DNA of 64,000 nucleotides, from positions 62,001-126,000 of the forward strand of contig NZ_CP113519.1 in NCBI RefSeq assembly GCF_026723825.1. Reading direction: 5' to 3'. Under the pieces are notes generated by a model. It was not told where the DNA came from, made no database searches, and saw only the letters and a list, made by a program, of their open reading frames with translations. The DNA comes from Pseudomonas sp. GOM7 (GTDB taxonomy: Bacteria; Pseudomonadota; Gammaproteobacteria; Pseudomonadales; Pseudomonadaceae). Below are positions 36,012-45,335 of this stretch, in pieces; position 1 is the stretch's first letter, and every line of letters starts with the position of its first letter. A program made the translations under genes and the position numbers.

Positions 36012-36983
36012 TCATGCCTTGCCCAGCCAGCGTTGTAGACGCGAAGCCGGTGGCCGGCGAAAGGCCTCGAGCAGCGCGTTGCAATCGATCTGCCGCTGGC
36101 TTTCCTCGAAGGCCAGCGCGGTGCGCAGGGCCTGCCAGCAGTGCTGGGGCACCTGCGCCGGGCGTTGCAGGTGCTTGTCCAGTTCCATGCTCCTGGCTTG
36201 CTTGGCACTCAGGCGGCGGAACGGGTGTTGCCCGCTGGCCAGTTCCACCAGCACGCAGGCCACTGCATAGACATCGGCGGCGGCCGACAGCGCGGCGCCT
36301 TCGAGCAATTCCAGTGCGGCGTAGCGGGGCGTCCAGGCGGCGATGCGATTGCGGCACAGACGTGGCAGGCCGGGCAGCAGGCCTTCCACCGGCTGGCCCA
36401 GACCATAATCGAACAGGCGCAGGCCGTCGTCGGCCAGCATCACATTGCTGGGTTTCAGATCACCGTGCAGTACGCCCAGTTCGTGGGAGTAGGCCAGCGC
36501 GTCGAGCAGGGGAATGGCGATATCGCGCAGCTCTTCCCAGCTCAGGCCTTCGGGGCGCTCGCAGAGCAGTTGATCCAGGGTCAGGCCACGCATCAGCTCC
36601 AGGGTGATGAAGGCGCGTTCGCAGGCCGTGTCCACCTCGAAGCCGAACAGGCGCACCACGTGGCGATGGTTGAGCCGCGAGGTGAGGGCGAACTCGCTGT
36701 AGAGCAGGGCGTTGGCGTCCGGGTACTCGGCGAAGTCGTCGCTGAGGGTCTTCAGCGCCACGTAGGGTTCGGGATCGCCGAACTGTTCGCGCAGCAGGTC
36801 GCGGGCACGGTACACCGCGCCCATGCCGCCGACGCCGAGCAGGCGCTCGATCTTGTAGCGCCCGCCGAGCACGTCCGGCAGCTCGCCCGGCGCCTGGCGC
36901 GGGGTTGCGCGCTCGGCGGGCTTGGCAGCGGTGGCGGCCAGGGCGAAGTAGGTGAGGTTGCTGGCTTCGGCGGATTCGGTCAT
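36012..36983 (-). CDS. T6SS Ser/Thr protein kinase (Stk1/PpkA-like)
   Basis: The predicted product has 323 residues without a membrane segment. Kinase motifs are present but two are non-standard: glycine-rich GVGGMGAVY at 50-58, catalytic-site Lys78 in VALK, catalytic loop HGDLKPSN at 173-180 (HGD replaces HRD), and DYG at 192-194 replacing DFG. In the HSI-II cluster of P. aeruginosa a kinase, Stk1, occupies the same position next to a PP2C phosphatase. It overlaps the phosphatase gene by an ATGA. Together with the FHA protein it is likely to form a phosphorylation switch for the apparatus. It is much shorter than HSI-I PpkA, lacking the periplasmic part. Confidence 0.88.
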   Translation of the reverse strand: MTESAEASNLTYFALAATAAKPAERATPRQAPGELPDVLGGRYKIERLLGVGGMGAVYRARDLLREQFGDPEPYVALKTLSDDFAEYPDANALLYSEFALTSRLNHRHVVRLFGFEVDTACERAFITLELMRGLTLDQLLCERPEGLSWEELRDIAIPLLDALAYSHELGVLHGDLKPSNVMLADDGLRLFDYGLGQPVEGLLPGLPRLCRNRIAAWTPRYAALELLEGAALSAAADVYAVACVLVELASGQHPFRRLSAKQARSMELDKHLQRPAQVPQHCWQALRTALAFEESQRQIDCNALLEAFRRPPASRLQRWLGKA

Positions 36984-37711
36984 CGGCGGATCACCACGGC
37001 GCTGATGTTGTCACGGGCCGGGCCGTCGAGCGCGTGCTGGAACAGGCGCTCCACAGCCAGGTGCGGCGAAGGCAGGTTGAGGCAGGCGCCCAGCGTGTCG
37101 GCGGAAACGCCCTGGTAGAGCCCGTCGCTGCATAGCAAAAAGACATCGCCGGGCAGCACGTCGAGTTCGAGGATGTCCAGTTGCAGGGTTTCGCTGGCGC
37201 CGATGGCGCGGGTCAGGGCATGGGCCGCCGGGTGGCGCGCAGCCTCCTGCGGCGCCAGGCCCTGTTCGTCGATCAATTGCTGCACCAGGGAATGGTCGCG
37301 GCTGAGCTGATACAGACGCGCGCCACGCCAGAGGTAGCAGCGGCTGTCGCCGGCCCAGACGCAGGCGGCGCGGTCGTCCTCCAGCAGCAGGGCGACCACC
37401 GTGGTGCCGATCACTGTGTCGGTGCGTTCGGCGGTTACCGTCAGTTCCTGGCCGAGGCGGTGGTTGAGGCGATGCAGGCATTGGCGCAGGTTCACCAGGC
37501 GCTCTGCCAGGCCGCCATCGCGTGGCAACTCGGCCAAATGCTCGACCACCAGGCGGCTGGCCAGGGCACCGTTCTGGTGCCCGCCCATGCCATCGGCCAC
37601 CACCCACAGGCCCTGCTCGGGCAGGGCCAGGAAGGCGTCCTCGTTGCGCGCGCGCACCTTGCCGGTGTCGGTGCGCGCGGCGCTGCGCCAGGCGTTGGCA
37701 ACAGCGCTCAT
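36980..37711 (-). CDS. T6SS PP2C-type phosphatase (Stp1/PppA-like)
   Basis: The predicted product has 243 residues, a minimal PP2C domain. Metal-binding Asp residues are visible in VRARNEDAFL, VVADGMGGHQNG, GDSRCYLWR and CSDGLYQG. It would remove phosphates placed by the adjacent kinase on T6SS regulators. It shares one base with the end of tssM and overlaps the kinase gene by four bases, so translation is coupled across all three. Confidence 0.92.
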   Translation of the reverse strand: MSAVANAWRSAARTDTGKVRARNEDAFLALPEQGLWVVADGMGGHQNGALASRLVVEHLAELPRDGGLAERLVNLRQCLHRLNHRLGQELTVTAERTDTVIGTTVVALLLEDDRAACVWAGDSRCYLWRGARLYQLSRDHSLVQQLIDEQGLAPQEAARHPAAHALTRAIGASETLQLDILELDVLPGDVFLLCSDGLYQGVSADTLGACLNLPSPHLAVERLFQHALDGPARDNISAVVIRR

Positions 37712-40700
37712 CAGAGCGTCGCCGGCAACTTGAAGCTGCGCAGCAGGCCGATGTCGAACGGGTTCGGCGAGCGCTGGCTGTGCAGCAGGTAGTTGGCATG
37801 CAAGCCCCCAAGGTTGGCCTTGAGGATCAGCACGTCACGGCCGCTGTGGTAGTCCACGTCCATCAGGTCGAGCAGGCGGAACAGCGACCAGGGGCCGGTG
37901 TTCTTCTCGATGCCGACGCGGCGCCCACCCAGTTCCTCGACCACCAGGCTGGTGCGATCCTCGCCGCTCGTCGCCGGCCAACGGAAGGCGGTGGCGACGA
38001 TCGGGCCGTGGCGGTATTCCAGCCCCTGATTGCCGAAGCGGAAGTCGGCGCGGCTCAGGCTGGAGTCCAGCGAGTAGGGCTCGAGCTTGAACAGCACCTG
38101 TGGCTCGGCCGGGTTCTCGGCGAAGAAGCTGCGGCGGATCACCTGAGCGCGGCTCATCTGCAGGAGGAACTCGCGCGACAGCGGCAGGCCACGGCCATCG
38201 ACGCGACGCAGGCGGTATTCGTCGGCACTGCCGCTGACGAAGGCACGCAGGTACTGGTCGAAGAAGCGCTCGGCGATGCCCTGGGCCTTGAAGAACTCGC
38301 GGAAGTCGGCCACCGCCACGTCGCTCTCGCTGTGCGCACTGAACGGGTAACGCTGCTTCAGCGAGTTGTCGTAGGCGGCGTACAGCTCGCTCTGGTAGCG
38401 CTGGTTGAGGAAGTGGTAGGCATCATTCAACACCAATGTCCAGCTATCCTCGGCCAGCAGTGCCAGCCAGTTGCCCACCGGCTGCGGCAAGCGTGCCGCG
38501 GCGCTGCGCACCTGGTTGATGGCGTCACGCTTGCCAGCCATGCGCGCCTTGGCCATCTCGAACGCGGCCTGGTCGCTGGCTCCGGCGTTGGCCAGGCTGG
38601 CCAGTTGCCGTTGCAGCTCGTCCAGTGCCTGCATGCCGGCTGCCAGGTCGACACCGGCACCGCCGTTGTCGTCGAGCAGCTTGTGCAGGCTCTCGAAGCG
38701 GCGCTCCAGGGTCTTGCGCGCAGTGTCCGGGGTGTTCTTGGCCAGGGCTTGCTGAGCCTGTTCGGCGGCGGCGCTGGCCAGCTTGGCAGCCTTGCCCAGC
38801 TTGCCCTTGGCGCCTTCCAGGGCATCAGCGGCGGCACCGGCATCATCGGCGGCTTCGGCCAGGCCCTTGAAGCGGGTGTTGTCGCGAATCTCCACCAGCA
38901 GTTGCAGCAACGGCGAGTTGGCAGCGGTCAGGCCATTGAGCATGGCGGCACCGCGACCGGCACTGCCGATGGGCTCCAGGCTGAGCTGGGCTATGGCTTC
39001 GCCCCAGTAGTTGCCGTAGTCGCGGAAGTACAGTTGCTCCAGCTCCACCATCAGGCGGCTGAGGTCGCCGGCGCTGAGGGTCTCGCCCTCGCCCAGCACC
39101 CAGTTGTCGCGCAGGATCTCGCGCACCAGGCTGCCACCCTGAGCGGTGAAGGTCTTGCTGTAGCCGCTCTGGGTGTAGAAGCCGGGGATGGCGTAGTCGC
39201 TGCCATTGATCAGCCCGGCTTGCGGGCCGAGCTTCTGGCTCAGGCGGTAGTCCGGCAGGCTGCGCGCCTGCTCGCGGAGCATGCGATAGACCACGTTGGC
39301 CAGCGACTCGCTGCGCAGCACCTGGCGTGCCTGGGCCACCAGTTGCGCATTGAGCGCATAGGGCGCGAACGGCTCGCTCAGCAGACGGGCGAAGTGGGTG
39401 TTCAGGCCATGCTGCGCCAGGCTGTTGCCGGTGTAACGCACCGACCAGTCGGCGGCCACCCATTCCTTGAGGAAGTCGGGGTCACGGCGTTCTTCCAGAT
39501 TGAGCATCAGATAGGCGCGCAGGCTGCCGAGCAGGCGCTCGCGATCACCCAGGTTGGCGCGGATCTGCGCCTCCAGTTGCCGCGCCACGCGCGGCAGCAG
39601 GAGGTTTTCCAGCTCGGCACGGTAGGTCGAGTACACCGGCGGGTTGACCGCCTCGCCCTGGAACAGGCCGGTGCGTTGCAGGTAGGACACATCGCCCTTG
39701 GGCGGGAACACCTGAGTGGCGGCGTAGCTGCTGTCCAGCGCCTTGAGCACTTGCAGGGCATCGTCCTGCGGGTTGATCGACTCATGCTCCTGGGTGAGCG
39801 TCTGGGCGATGTCACGCAGCTCTTCCAGGCGCCCGTGGTTGGCCGAGAAGCCGGTGGCCCAGAGCACGCCGAACACGGCCAGGACGACGAAGGCGGTGGC
39901 GTACATGGCGCGCTGGCCCCAGTCGATCCGGCGTACTTCCTTCTGATCCAGGCCAGCCAGTTCCGATTCGGGGAAGATCACCCGGCTGAGCAGATGGTTG
40001 ATGAAGCGCGCACGGCCCGTGCGGAAGGTGGGCAGGGCGCTGTCGGTCAGGCCGATATTGCGGCCGATGCCGGCGGTCAGCGGGTCGAGCTGTTCGTTCA
40101 GTTGCGGCGCGCTGGTCAGGTAGAAGCCGCGCAGCTTGCTGGCGCGCTGGTAGCGGTTGCCGGCGAAGGCCAGTTCGATGAACAGGCACAGGCGCTCACC
40201 GATCAGGCCGAGCTGGTGCGGGAAGTCGAGGATGCGGCCACGGCGCTGGGTGTCGCGCTCCTGGTGCATGCGCAGGATCACCTGGCTGTTGAGGCGGCGC
40301 AGCAGTTCCTCGAACTCCTGGCGTACCACGGCCACGTCGCTGGGGTTCTGCTCCTTGCGGAAGCTGGCGCCGAGCACCTGCTCGCTTTCCTCACGCGAGA
40401 GCTGGTCGAAGAACTCGTCGAAGCCCAGCACCTTGTCGGCCTTGCTCAGCACCAGGTAGACCGGCACGTCGGCACCGAGGCGCTGATGGATTTCATGCAG
40501 GCGTTGGCGGGTCTGGCGGGCCAGGGTTTCCAGCTCCACTTCGCTGCCGCCCTGCAGATACTCGACCGGGATGTTCACCAGTACGCCATTGAGCGGGCGC
40601 GCCCGGCGCTGGCGGAGCAGGCCTAGCAGGGTATTCCAGCCGCTGCTGTCGATCTGCGCGTCGGGTTGGGTGAGATAACGCCCGGCGGTGTCGATCAGCA

Positions 40701-41250
40701 CCGCGTGGTCGGCGAAGTACCAGTCGGCGTAACGAGTGCCGGAGACGTCCTTGGTCAGGCGCTGGCTCTCGCCACGGTTGAGCGGGAAGTCCAGGCCGGA
40801 GAAGTCCAGCAGGCTGGTCTTGCCGCTGCCTTGCGGGCCGAGCAGCAGGTACCAGGGCAGGTCATTGCGCCATTTCTCGCTACGGCCACGGTACAGGCTG
40901 GAGCGCTTGAGGGTGCGCAGGGCGTCCTTGAAGCGGTGGCGCAGCTCGGCCTGCTCCTCGTTGACCTGCTCCTCGCGGCGCAGGCGCTCCTGGGCGTCGG
41001 CGTCGTTCTCGGCGGCCTTCTTGCGCGCGGTGGCACGCCAACTGGCGAAGACCATGGCCAGGCCCCAGAGCAGGAAGATCAGGCTGATGGTCAGCAGGCG
41101 GCTGGTGGCCGACTCCCAGAACTTGTAGTCGTTGACTGCCAGCAGCGGGCCGACGAACCACACCAGCAGGGCGAGCACCAGCACCAGGCACAGGCTCCAG
41201 ACCCAGGTCTTGCGGAAAAAGGCGCCTAATTTGGCGAAAAAGCTCTTCAT
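37711..41250 (-). CDS. tssM: T6SS membrane complex protein TssM (IcmF)
   Basis: The predicted product has 1179 residues, normal for TssM. Two membrane helices (about 17-38 and 51-70) enclose a short loop, and a third lies near 440 (GQRAMYATAFVVLAVFGVLWATG). A P-loop, LGPQGSGKTSLLDFSG, at 137-152 with the expected following DTAGRY region shows that it is of the nucleotide-binding class. The C-terminal part is periplasmic and binds TssJ. The start overlaps tssL by an ATGA. It forms the trans-envelope complex with TssL and TssJ. Confidence 0.95.
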   Translation of the reverse strand: MKSFFAKLGAFFRKTWVWSLCLVLVLALLVWFVGPLLAVNDYKFWESATSRLLTISLIFLLWGLAMVFASWRATARKKAAENDADAQERLRREEQVNEEQAELRHRFKDALRTLKRSSLYRGRSEKWRNDLPWYLLLGPQGSGKTSLLDFSGLDFPLNRGESQRLTKDVSGTRYADWYFADHAVLIDTAGRYLTQPDAQIDSSGWNTLLGLLRQRRARPLNGVLVNIPVEYLQGGSEVELETLARQTRQRLHEIHQRLGADVPVYLVLSKADKVLGFDEFFDQLSREESEQVLGASFRKEQNPSDVAVVRQEFEELLRRLNSQVILRMHQERDTQRRGRILDFPHQLGLIGERLCLFIELAFAGNRYQRASKLRGFYLTSAPQLNEQLDPLTAGIGRNIGLTDSALPTFRTGRARFINHLLSRVIFPESELAGLDQKEVRRIDWGQRAMYATAFVVLAVFGVLWATGFSANHGRLEELRDIAQTLTQEHESINPQDDALQVLKALDSSYAATQVFPPKGDVSYLQRTGLFQGEAVNPPVYSTYRAELENLLLPRVARQLEAQIRANLGDRERLLGSLRAYLMLNLEERRDPDFLKEWVAADWSVRYTGNSLAQHGLNTHFARLLSEPFAPYALNAQLVAQARQVLRSESLANVVYRMLREQARSLPDYRLSQKLGPQAGLINGSDYAIPGFYTQSGYSKTFTAQGGSLVREILRDNWVLGEGETLSAGDLSRLMVELEQLYFRDYGNYWGEAIAQLSLEPIGSAGRGAAMLNGLTAANSPLLQLLVEIRDNTRFKGLAEAADDAGAAADALEGAKGKLGKAAKLASAAAEQAQQALAKNTPDTARKTLERRFESLHKLLDDNGGAGVDLAAGMQALDELQRQLASLANAGASDQAAFEMAKARMAGKRDAINQVRSAAARLPQPVGNWLALLAEDSWTLVLNDAYHFLNQRYQSELYAAYDNSLKQRYPFSAHSESDVAVADFREFFKAQGIAERFFDQYLRAFVSGSADEYRLRRVDGRGLPLSREFLLQMSRAQVIRRSFFAENPAEPQVLFKLEPYSLDSSLSRADFRFGNQGLEYRHGPIVATAFRWPATSGEDRTSLVVEELGGRRVGIEKNTGPWSLFRLLDLMDVDYHSGRDVLILKANLGGLHANYLLHSQRSPNPFDIGLLRSFKLPATL

Positions 41251-42128
41251 TTCACGTCATCCATGCTGACACCCGAGGCCGGGTCGAGTTGCTGATACGG
41301 CTTGAGGACGGTGTCGCGCTGCTCGCCCAGTACCCAGGCGAAGCCGGCGTACATCATCACCAGGCACATCAGGGTGAACAGGGCCACCAGCCACCAGGGC
41401 ACGATGCGCACCAGGCGTCGACGGGTGTCCTTGAGGCCCTGCCAGTGCGGCGACACCTCGCGCGGCACGTCGCCACGCAACTGGCGAATCTGCCGGTAGA
41501 GGCTGTCGCGCACCGCTTCCAGTTCAAGCATGCCGCGCTGCAACACGCGGTACTTGCCCTCGAAACCGAGCGACAGGCATAGGTACATCAGCTCCAGCAT
41601 CGGCAGGTGCTTGACCGGGTTGCGCGACAGGCGTTCGAGCAACTGGAAGAACTTCTCGCCGCCGAAGGTTTCGTTGTGGAAGGAGGACAGCAGGCTCATC
41701 TGCGACCACTGGCTCTCGTTGCCCCAGGGGGTGGTCACCACGGCCTCGTCGACCACGGTGCACAGCACGTAGCGTGCCGCCATCACCTGGCTGCTCTCGG
41801 CGCCATCCTGCAGGGCGCGGTGCTCGAACACCTTGATCTCGCGGGTCAGGCGCTGGTTGAGGGCGTCCAGATCCTCGCTCTCGAAGCTGTGCTTGAGGCG
41901 CACTACTTCCGAGAGCAGCGAGGAGGCCGCGGCCACCAACGGGTTGAGGCTGATGTTGAAGCTCTCCGCCGGGCGCAGGCGTGCGGCGAAGATCATGCGC
42001 TCTTCGAGCTGCTCGAATTTCGGCGGCGCGCTGAAGTCGGTCAGCGGACTTTCGGCACGGGCTTCGCCCTTGCGGTTGAGGATGACGGTCTTGTCATCCT
42101 GGCCGTATTCCATTTCCTTGGTTGTCAT
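41247..42128 (-). CDS. tssL: T6SS membrane complex protein TssL (DotU)
   Basis: The predicted product has 293 residues. A cytoplasmic helical domain precedes one C-terminal membrane helix (VPWWLVALFTLMCLVMMYAGFAWVL, about 245-269), giving an inner-membrane tail-anchored topology. The family stretch TTPWGNESQWSQMSLLSSFHNETFGGEKFF is intact. There is no OmpA-like peptidoglycan-binding extension, so anchoring to the wall must come from another component. It is coupled to tssM. Confidence 0.95.
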   Translation of the reverse strand: MTTKEMEYGQDDKTVILNRKGEARAESPLTDFSAPPKFEQLEERMIFAARLRPAESFNISLNPLVAAASSLLSEVVRLKHSFESEDLDALNQRLTREIKVFEHRALQDGAESSQVMAARYVLCTVVDEAVVTTPWGNESQWSQMSLLSSFHNETFGGEKFFQLLERLSRNPVKHLPMLELMYLCLSLGFEGKYRVLQRGMLELEAVRDSLYRQIRQLRGDVPREVSPHWQGLKDTRRRLVRIVPWWLVALFTLMCLVMMYAGFAWVLGEQRDTVLKPYQQLDPASGVSMDDVK

Positions 42129-42130
42129 GG

Positions 42131-43462
42131 TCAGTTCCTGATCGCCCAGAATTTCAGCTCAAGCCCGGAGAACTCGCCGGACACGTGGAAGGCAAAGCCG
42201 CCGGAGCGTTCCAACTGCGCCAGCTCTTCGGAGCTGAGCTCCAAGGCGAAGTAGGTCTTGCCCGAGTGGAAGGGGATTTGCCGTGGTGCCACCGGCAGCG
42301 GTTTGACCTTGATCCCCGGCAGGTGCAGGTTGACCAGTTGGCGGATGCGCTCCACCGGGCCGACCTTGAGGTGCGCCGGCAGGCGCTGGCGCAGCTCCTC
42401 GGAGTCGCACTGGGCGCTGGCGGCGAGCACGAAGCTGGAGGTGCCGAGCAGCTTGTGGTCGTGCAGCGGCGCCACCTGGATGCCGTACTGGCGTTGCTGC
42501 AGGAGCATCTCGATGGCGTGCTGTTCGAGCACCATCGACAGCACCTGGCGGATGGCGTCCATCAGCTTGCGGAAGCTCAGGCCCTGGTCGCTGTGCAGGT
42601 AGCGGCCCTCCAGGCGCGGACGCTTGCTTTCGCTGGAGAAGGTGGCCAGCTCGCCAAGCAGGCCGACCAGCTCGCGGTAGATCTGCTCCGGGTGCACCTG
42701 CTCGACGCCCAGGTGGTGACGCAGGATCGGCTCGTAGCGGTTGATCAACTGCAGCATCATGAAGTCGCCGACCTCGGCGCCGCCCACCTTGCCGGTGGCG
42801 CGGATACGCTCGGCGAGGATGTCGCCACGGTGGGCGAGCATGCTGATCACTTCCTTGAGGCAGCTCAGCAGGTAGCCGGAGGCCTGGAAGTTGACGTAGG
42901 TGGGGCTGAATTCCGGGTCGAGGCTGATCACCCCATCCGGGGTGGTGTCGAGCACGTCGCACAGCTTGAGTTTGACGTAGGCCTGGTCGTTTTGCTGCTC
43001 GCCGAGCAGCAGGCGGAAATCCGGGCGGCCGGTGCTGACCTGGCTGACGCTGCTGTCGCCGGCGTTGCAGTCGGCAACCTCTTCGTCGAAGGCGACATAG
43101 CGGGCCAGTACGTCCTTCTGCTCCGGGCGACGGCTCTCGATGTGGTTGCCGGTGACCAGCGGCAGCGCCAGGTACACCGGGGTATTGCCGGTGTTCGGCG
43201 GCACGTCCAGGCCCAGCGGCTCGCGCTCGACGCCGAGGTCGAAGAGGCTGCCGTCGGGCAGCACACCGCTGGCCTTGCTCACCACCAGCTTGCCCATGTT
43301 GAGGAATTGCCGGTCGATCTCCAGCTCGAAGAAGCCCCAGGCATAGCTGGCCAGCTTCTGCGTACGCACCTTGAGCTGGTGATCGAGATAGCGATCGTTC
43401 TGCTGGAAGTGCTGCGGGCGCAGCAGCATGCCTTCCTGCCAGATGACTTTGTGCTGGCTCAT
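42131..43462 (-). CDS. tssK: T6SS baseplate protein TssK
   Basis: The predicted product has 443 residues. N-terminal KVIWQEGMLLRPQHFQQNDRYLD, the 'GM-x(2)-PQHFQ' signature, is diagnostic. It forms trimers that link the TssF/TssG baseplate wedge to the TssL/TssM membrane complex. Its start overlaps the end of tssJ by four bases, and two bases separate its stop from the start of tssL. Confidence 0.96.
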   Translation of the reverse strand: MSQHKVIWQEGMLLRPQHFQQNDRYLDHQLKVRTQKLASYAWGFFELEIDRQFLNMGKLVVSKASGVLPDGSLFDLGVEREPLGLDVPPNTGNTPVYLALPLVTGNHIESRRPEQKDVLARYVAFDEEVADCNAGDSSVSQVSTGRPDFRLLLGEQQNDQAYVKLKLCDVLDTTPDGVISLDPEFSPTYVNFQASGYLLSCLKEVISMLAHRGDILAERIRATGKVGGAEVGDFMMLQLINRYEPILRHHLGVEQVHPEQIYRELVGLLGELATFSSESKRPRLEGRYLHSDQGLSFRKLMDAIRQVLSMVLEQHAIEMLLQQRQYGIQVAPLHDHKLLGTSSFVLAASAQCDSEELRQRLPAHLKVGPVERIRQLVNLHLPGIKVKPLPVAPRQIPFHSGKTYFALELSSEELAQLERSGGFAFHVSGEFSGLELKFWAIRN

Positions 43463-43950
43463 TGTGCCTGCTCCTGCTCGTCATCGAGGTTGCGGATGCC
43501 GCGCTCGTCCAGGCTCAGATTGGCCTGATTGCGCTCCAGCGCCTCCACCGGGATGACGTAGCGCCAGCTAGCCTCCGGCAGGTCACGGTAGGCGGCCAGT
43601 ACGCCGACGTAGCGGCTGCCTTCCTCCACCGTGAGCTTGAGCTCGCGGGTTTCACCCGGGCGCAGCTCCAGTTCCTCGAAGGCCACCAGGTCAGGTGCCA
43701 GGGCTTCCTTGGGGCGCTGGTAGAGGGAGAAGAAGTCGGCGTTCTCGAAGGCCACCGGGTGCTTGAGCTCCATCAGGCGTACCACGATGGGCGAGGGCCG
43801 GCCGTTGAGATCCGGGTTGAGCTGGTCGCTACCGGCCAGGCTCAGGTCCAATTTGGTCAGCTTGGAGTAGGGCGACAGCGCGGAGCAGCCGGCGAGGGTC
43901 AGCAGCGCGGCGGCGAGCGCCAGGGAAAGCAAGCGAGGCATGGGCATCAT
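43459..43950 (-). CDS. tssJ: T6SS outer-membrane lipoprotein TssJ
   Basis: The predicted product has 163 residues. The lipobox TLAGC puts the lipidated Cys at residue 22, and the mature protein is a small beta-sandwich. Family features such as SPIVVRLMELKHPVAFENADFFSLY and YVGVLAAYRD are present. It anchors TssM to the outer membrane. The start may be the ATG at the third codon down. It is coupled to fha upstream and tssK downstream by ATGA overlaps. Confidence 0.93.
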   Translation of the reverse strand: MMPMPRLLSLALAAALLTLAGCSALSPYSKLTKLDLSLAGSDQLNPDLNGRPSPIVVRLMELKHPVAFENADFFSLYQRPKEALAPDLVAFEELELRPGETRELKLTVEEGSRYVGVLAAYRDLPEASWRYVIPVEALERNQANLSLDERGIRNLDDEQEQAQ

Positions 43951-45143
43951 CCTTGAAGGTCGGTGTTGAGGGTGGCGATCAGGCGAACCTGCTCTTCGTA
44001 GGCACTGGCGAAGTCGCGGGCGAACAGGCGGTCGCTCCAGTCGTCGTTCTTTTCCAGCGAGGTGTGCAGGCGACGATAGGCGCGCCAGCGGCTGCCATCG
44101 GTGGCGATCAGCGGTTTGCGGCCCTCGCGCTCGAAGCGCAGGGTCAGTTGCTCGGGGGCCAGTTGTTCGAGCATGCCCTTGACCGCCGCGCGGCTGGCGG
44201 CCAGCAGCGCCACCTGATGCGCCTGCAGGTCACGGAAGCTGCGGCTGATGGCCTGCTCGGCCGGCAGTTGGCCGGCCTTGCCGCCACGCAGCAGGACGCT
44301 GAGGGTTTCGCTGGTATCCAGGCCGTGCTTGAGCGGGTTGTTGCCGGCGCTCTGCACCGTGGTCAAGGCCAGGCGCAGTTCGTTCTTCAGTTCACTGCGG
44401 GTGCGCAGGGCCTGTTGCAGGCTACCGACGCTCTGCTTGAGCAACTTGGCGGCATTCAGCGCCAGGGCCTGGCGGGCTTCTTCGTCGAGGTCGTCGAGGC
44501 GCACGCCGAGGGCATCGGCGAATTTCTCCCAGAACGTCGGCGGCAGGCGCTCGGGTTCCGGGGCAGGTTTTGGCTGCGGTGCCGGTGTCGGCATCACCAG
44601 CTCGGGCACCAGCAGGTTTTCCTCGTCGATCTGCGCATAGTCGCGCTGTTGCGCCTGGGCATTGCTGGGGCGCAGCACGGCGGTCAGGTCGTCCACCTCG
44701 GCGTAGACGCGCTCCTGTTGCTCCAGGGCGGTGATCGGGTCGAGATCGAGGAAGGCATCATCGGGGATGATGCTGCCAGCCGCCTGTGGCAGGCCGATAT
44801 CGCCCTCGAACATGGCCGGGTCGCGGATCAGTCGTGCGCGTATCTCGAAATCGCCCAGGCAGTACACGCTGCCATGCTCGATACGCTGCGGGCGGCCCTT
44901 GGCCAGGCTGGCGCCGCTGTCCTTGAGGGATATGCCATTGCTGCTGGTATCGGTCAGGTAGAAGGCGCCATCGCGATAGCTCACTTCCGCGTGCCGGCTG
45001 GAGATGACCCGCTTGCGATCCGGGATCACCCAGTCGCATTCCTCGGCACGGCCAATCACGCCACCGGCCTGCTTGAAGGTCTTAGTGGTCATCAGACCTG
45101 GCACGAACTGCTGCGCGCTGACCACATCGAATACCAGTTCCAT
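43947..45143 (-). CDS. T6SS FHA-domain scaffold protein (Fha/TagH)
   Basis: The predicted product has 398 residues. Residues 25-105 form an FHA domain with the phosphothreonine-binding pattern GRAEECDWVIPD, SSRHAEVSY and TDTSSNGISL. The C-terminal 170 residues (about 205 onward) match the conserved TagH region. It should bind the phosphorylated target of the kinase and trigger or license assembly. GGAG precedes the ATG. The gene lies between a small lipoprotein gene and tssJ. Confidence 0.92.
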   Translation of the reverse strand: MELVFDVVSAQQFVPGLMTTKTFKQAGGVIGRAEECDWVIPDRKRVISSRHAEVSYRDGAFYLTDTSSNGISLKDSGASLAKGRPQRIEHGSVYCLGDFEIRARLIRDPAMFEGDIGLPQAAGSIIPDDAFLDLDPITALEQQERVYAEVDDLTAVLRPSNAQAQQRDYAQIDEENLLVPELVMPTPAPQPKPAPEPERLPPTFWEKFADALGVRLDDLDEEARQALALNAAKLLKQSVGSLQQALRTRSELKNELRLALTTVQSAGNNPLKHGLDTSETLSVLLRGGKAGQLPAEQAISRSFRDLQAHQVALLAASRAAVKGMLEQLAPEQLTLRFEREGRKPLIATDGSRWRAYRRLHTSLEKNDDWSDRLFARDFASAYEEQVRLIATLNTDLQG

Positions 45144-45163
45144 GGTGAACCTACTCCTTGCGG

Positions 45164-45298
45164 TCAGTGGCCGCGTTTTTCTGCTTGAGGGTCGCCCAGC
45201 GGGCGGTATTGGTCGTCGCTAAACTTGTAGTTGCCAGCGCAGCCGGCCAGGGCGATGGCCAGGGCCAGCAGGACGGCGGTTCGGTAGCGATGCTGCAT
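45164..45298 (-). CDS. Very small lipoprotein within the T6SS operon
   Basis: A 44-codon gene not visible among longer frames. Residues 1-20 are a lipoprotein signal with lipobox LAGC (Cys20), followed by a 24-residue charged tail (AGNYKFSDDQYRPLGDPQAE). GGAGCG lies 9 bases before the ATG. It occupies the gap between DUF805 and fha. The family is not recognised; a minor envelope role in the apparatus is likely. Confidence 0.72.
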   Translation of the reverse strand: MQHRYRTAVLLALAIALAGCAGNYKFSDDQYRPLGDPQAEKRGH

Positions 45299-45335
45299 GG
45301 AATGCGCTCCTTTGAGAGATGTGGAAATGAACATG

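Noticed and set aside
37522..40626. A 1034-codon plus-strand open frame opposite tssM
   Set aside because: Antisense shadow of the high-GC tssM gene. Its Gln/Ala/Val-rich composition is the usual artefact of reading a real gene's complement.
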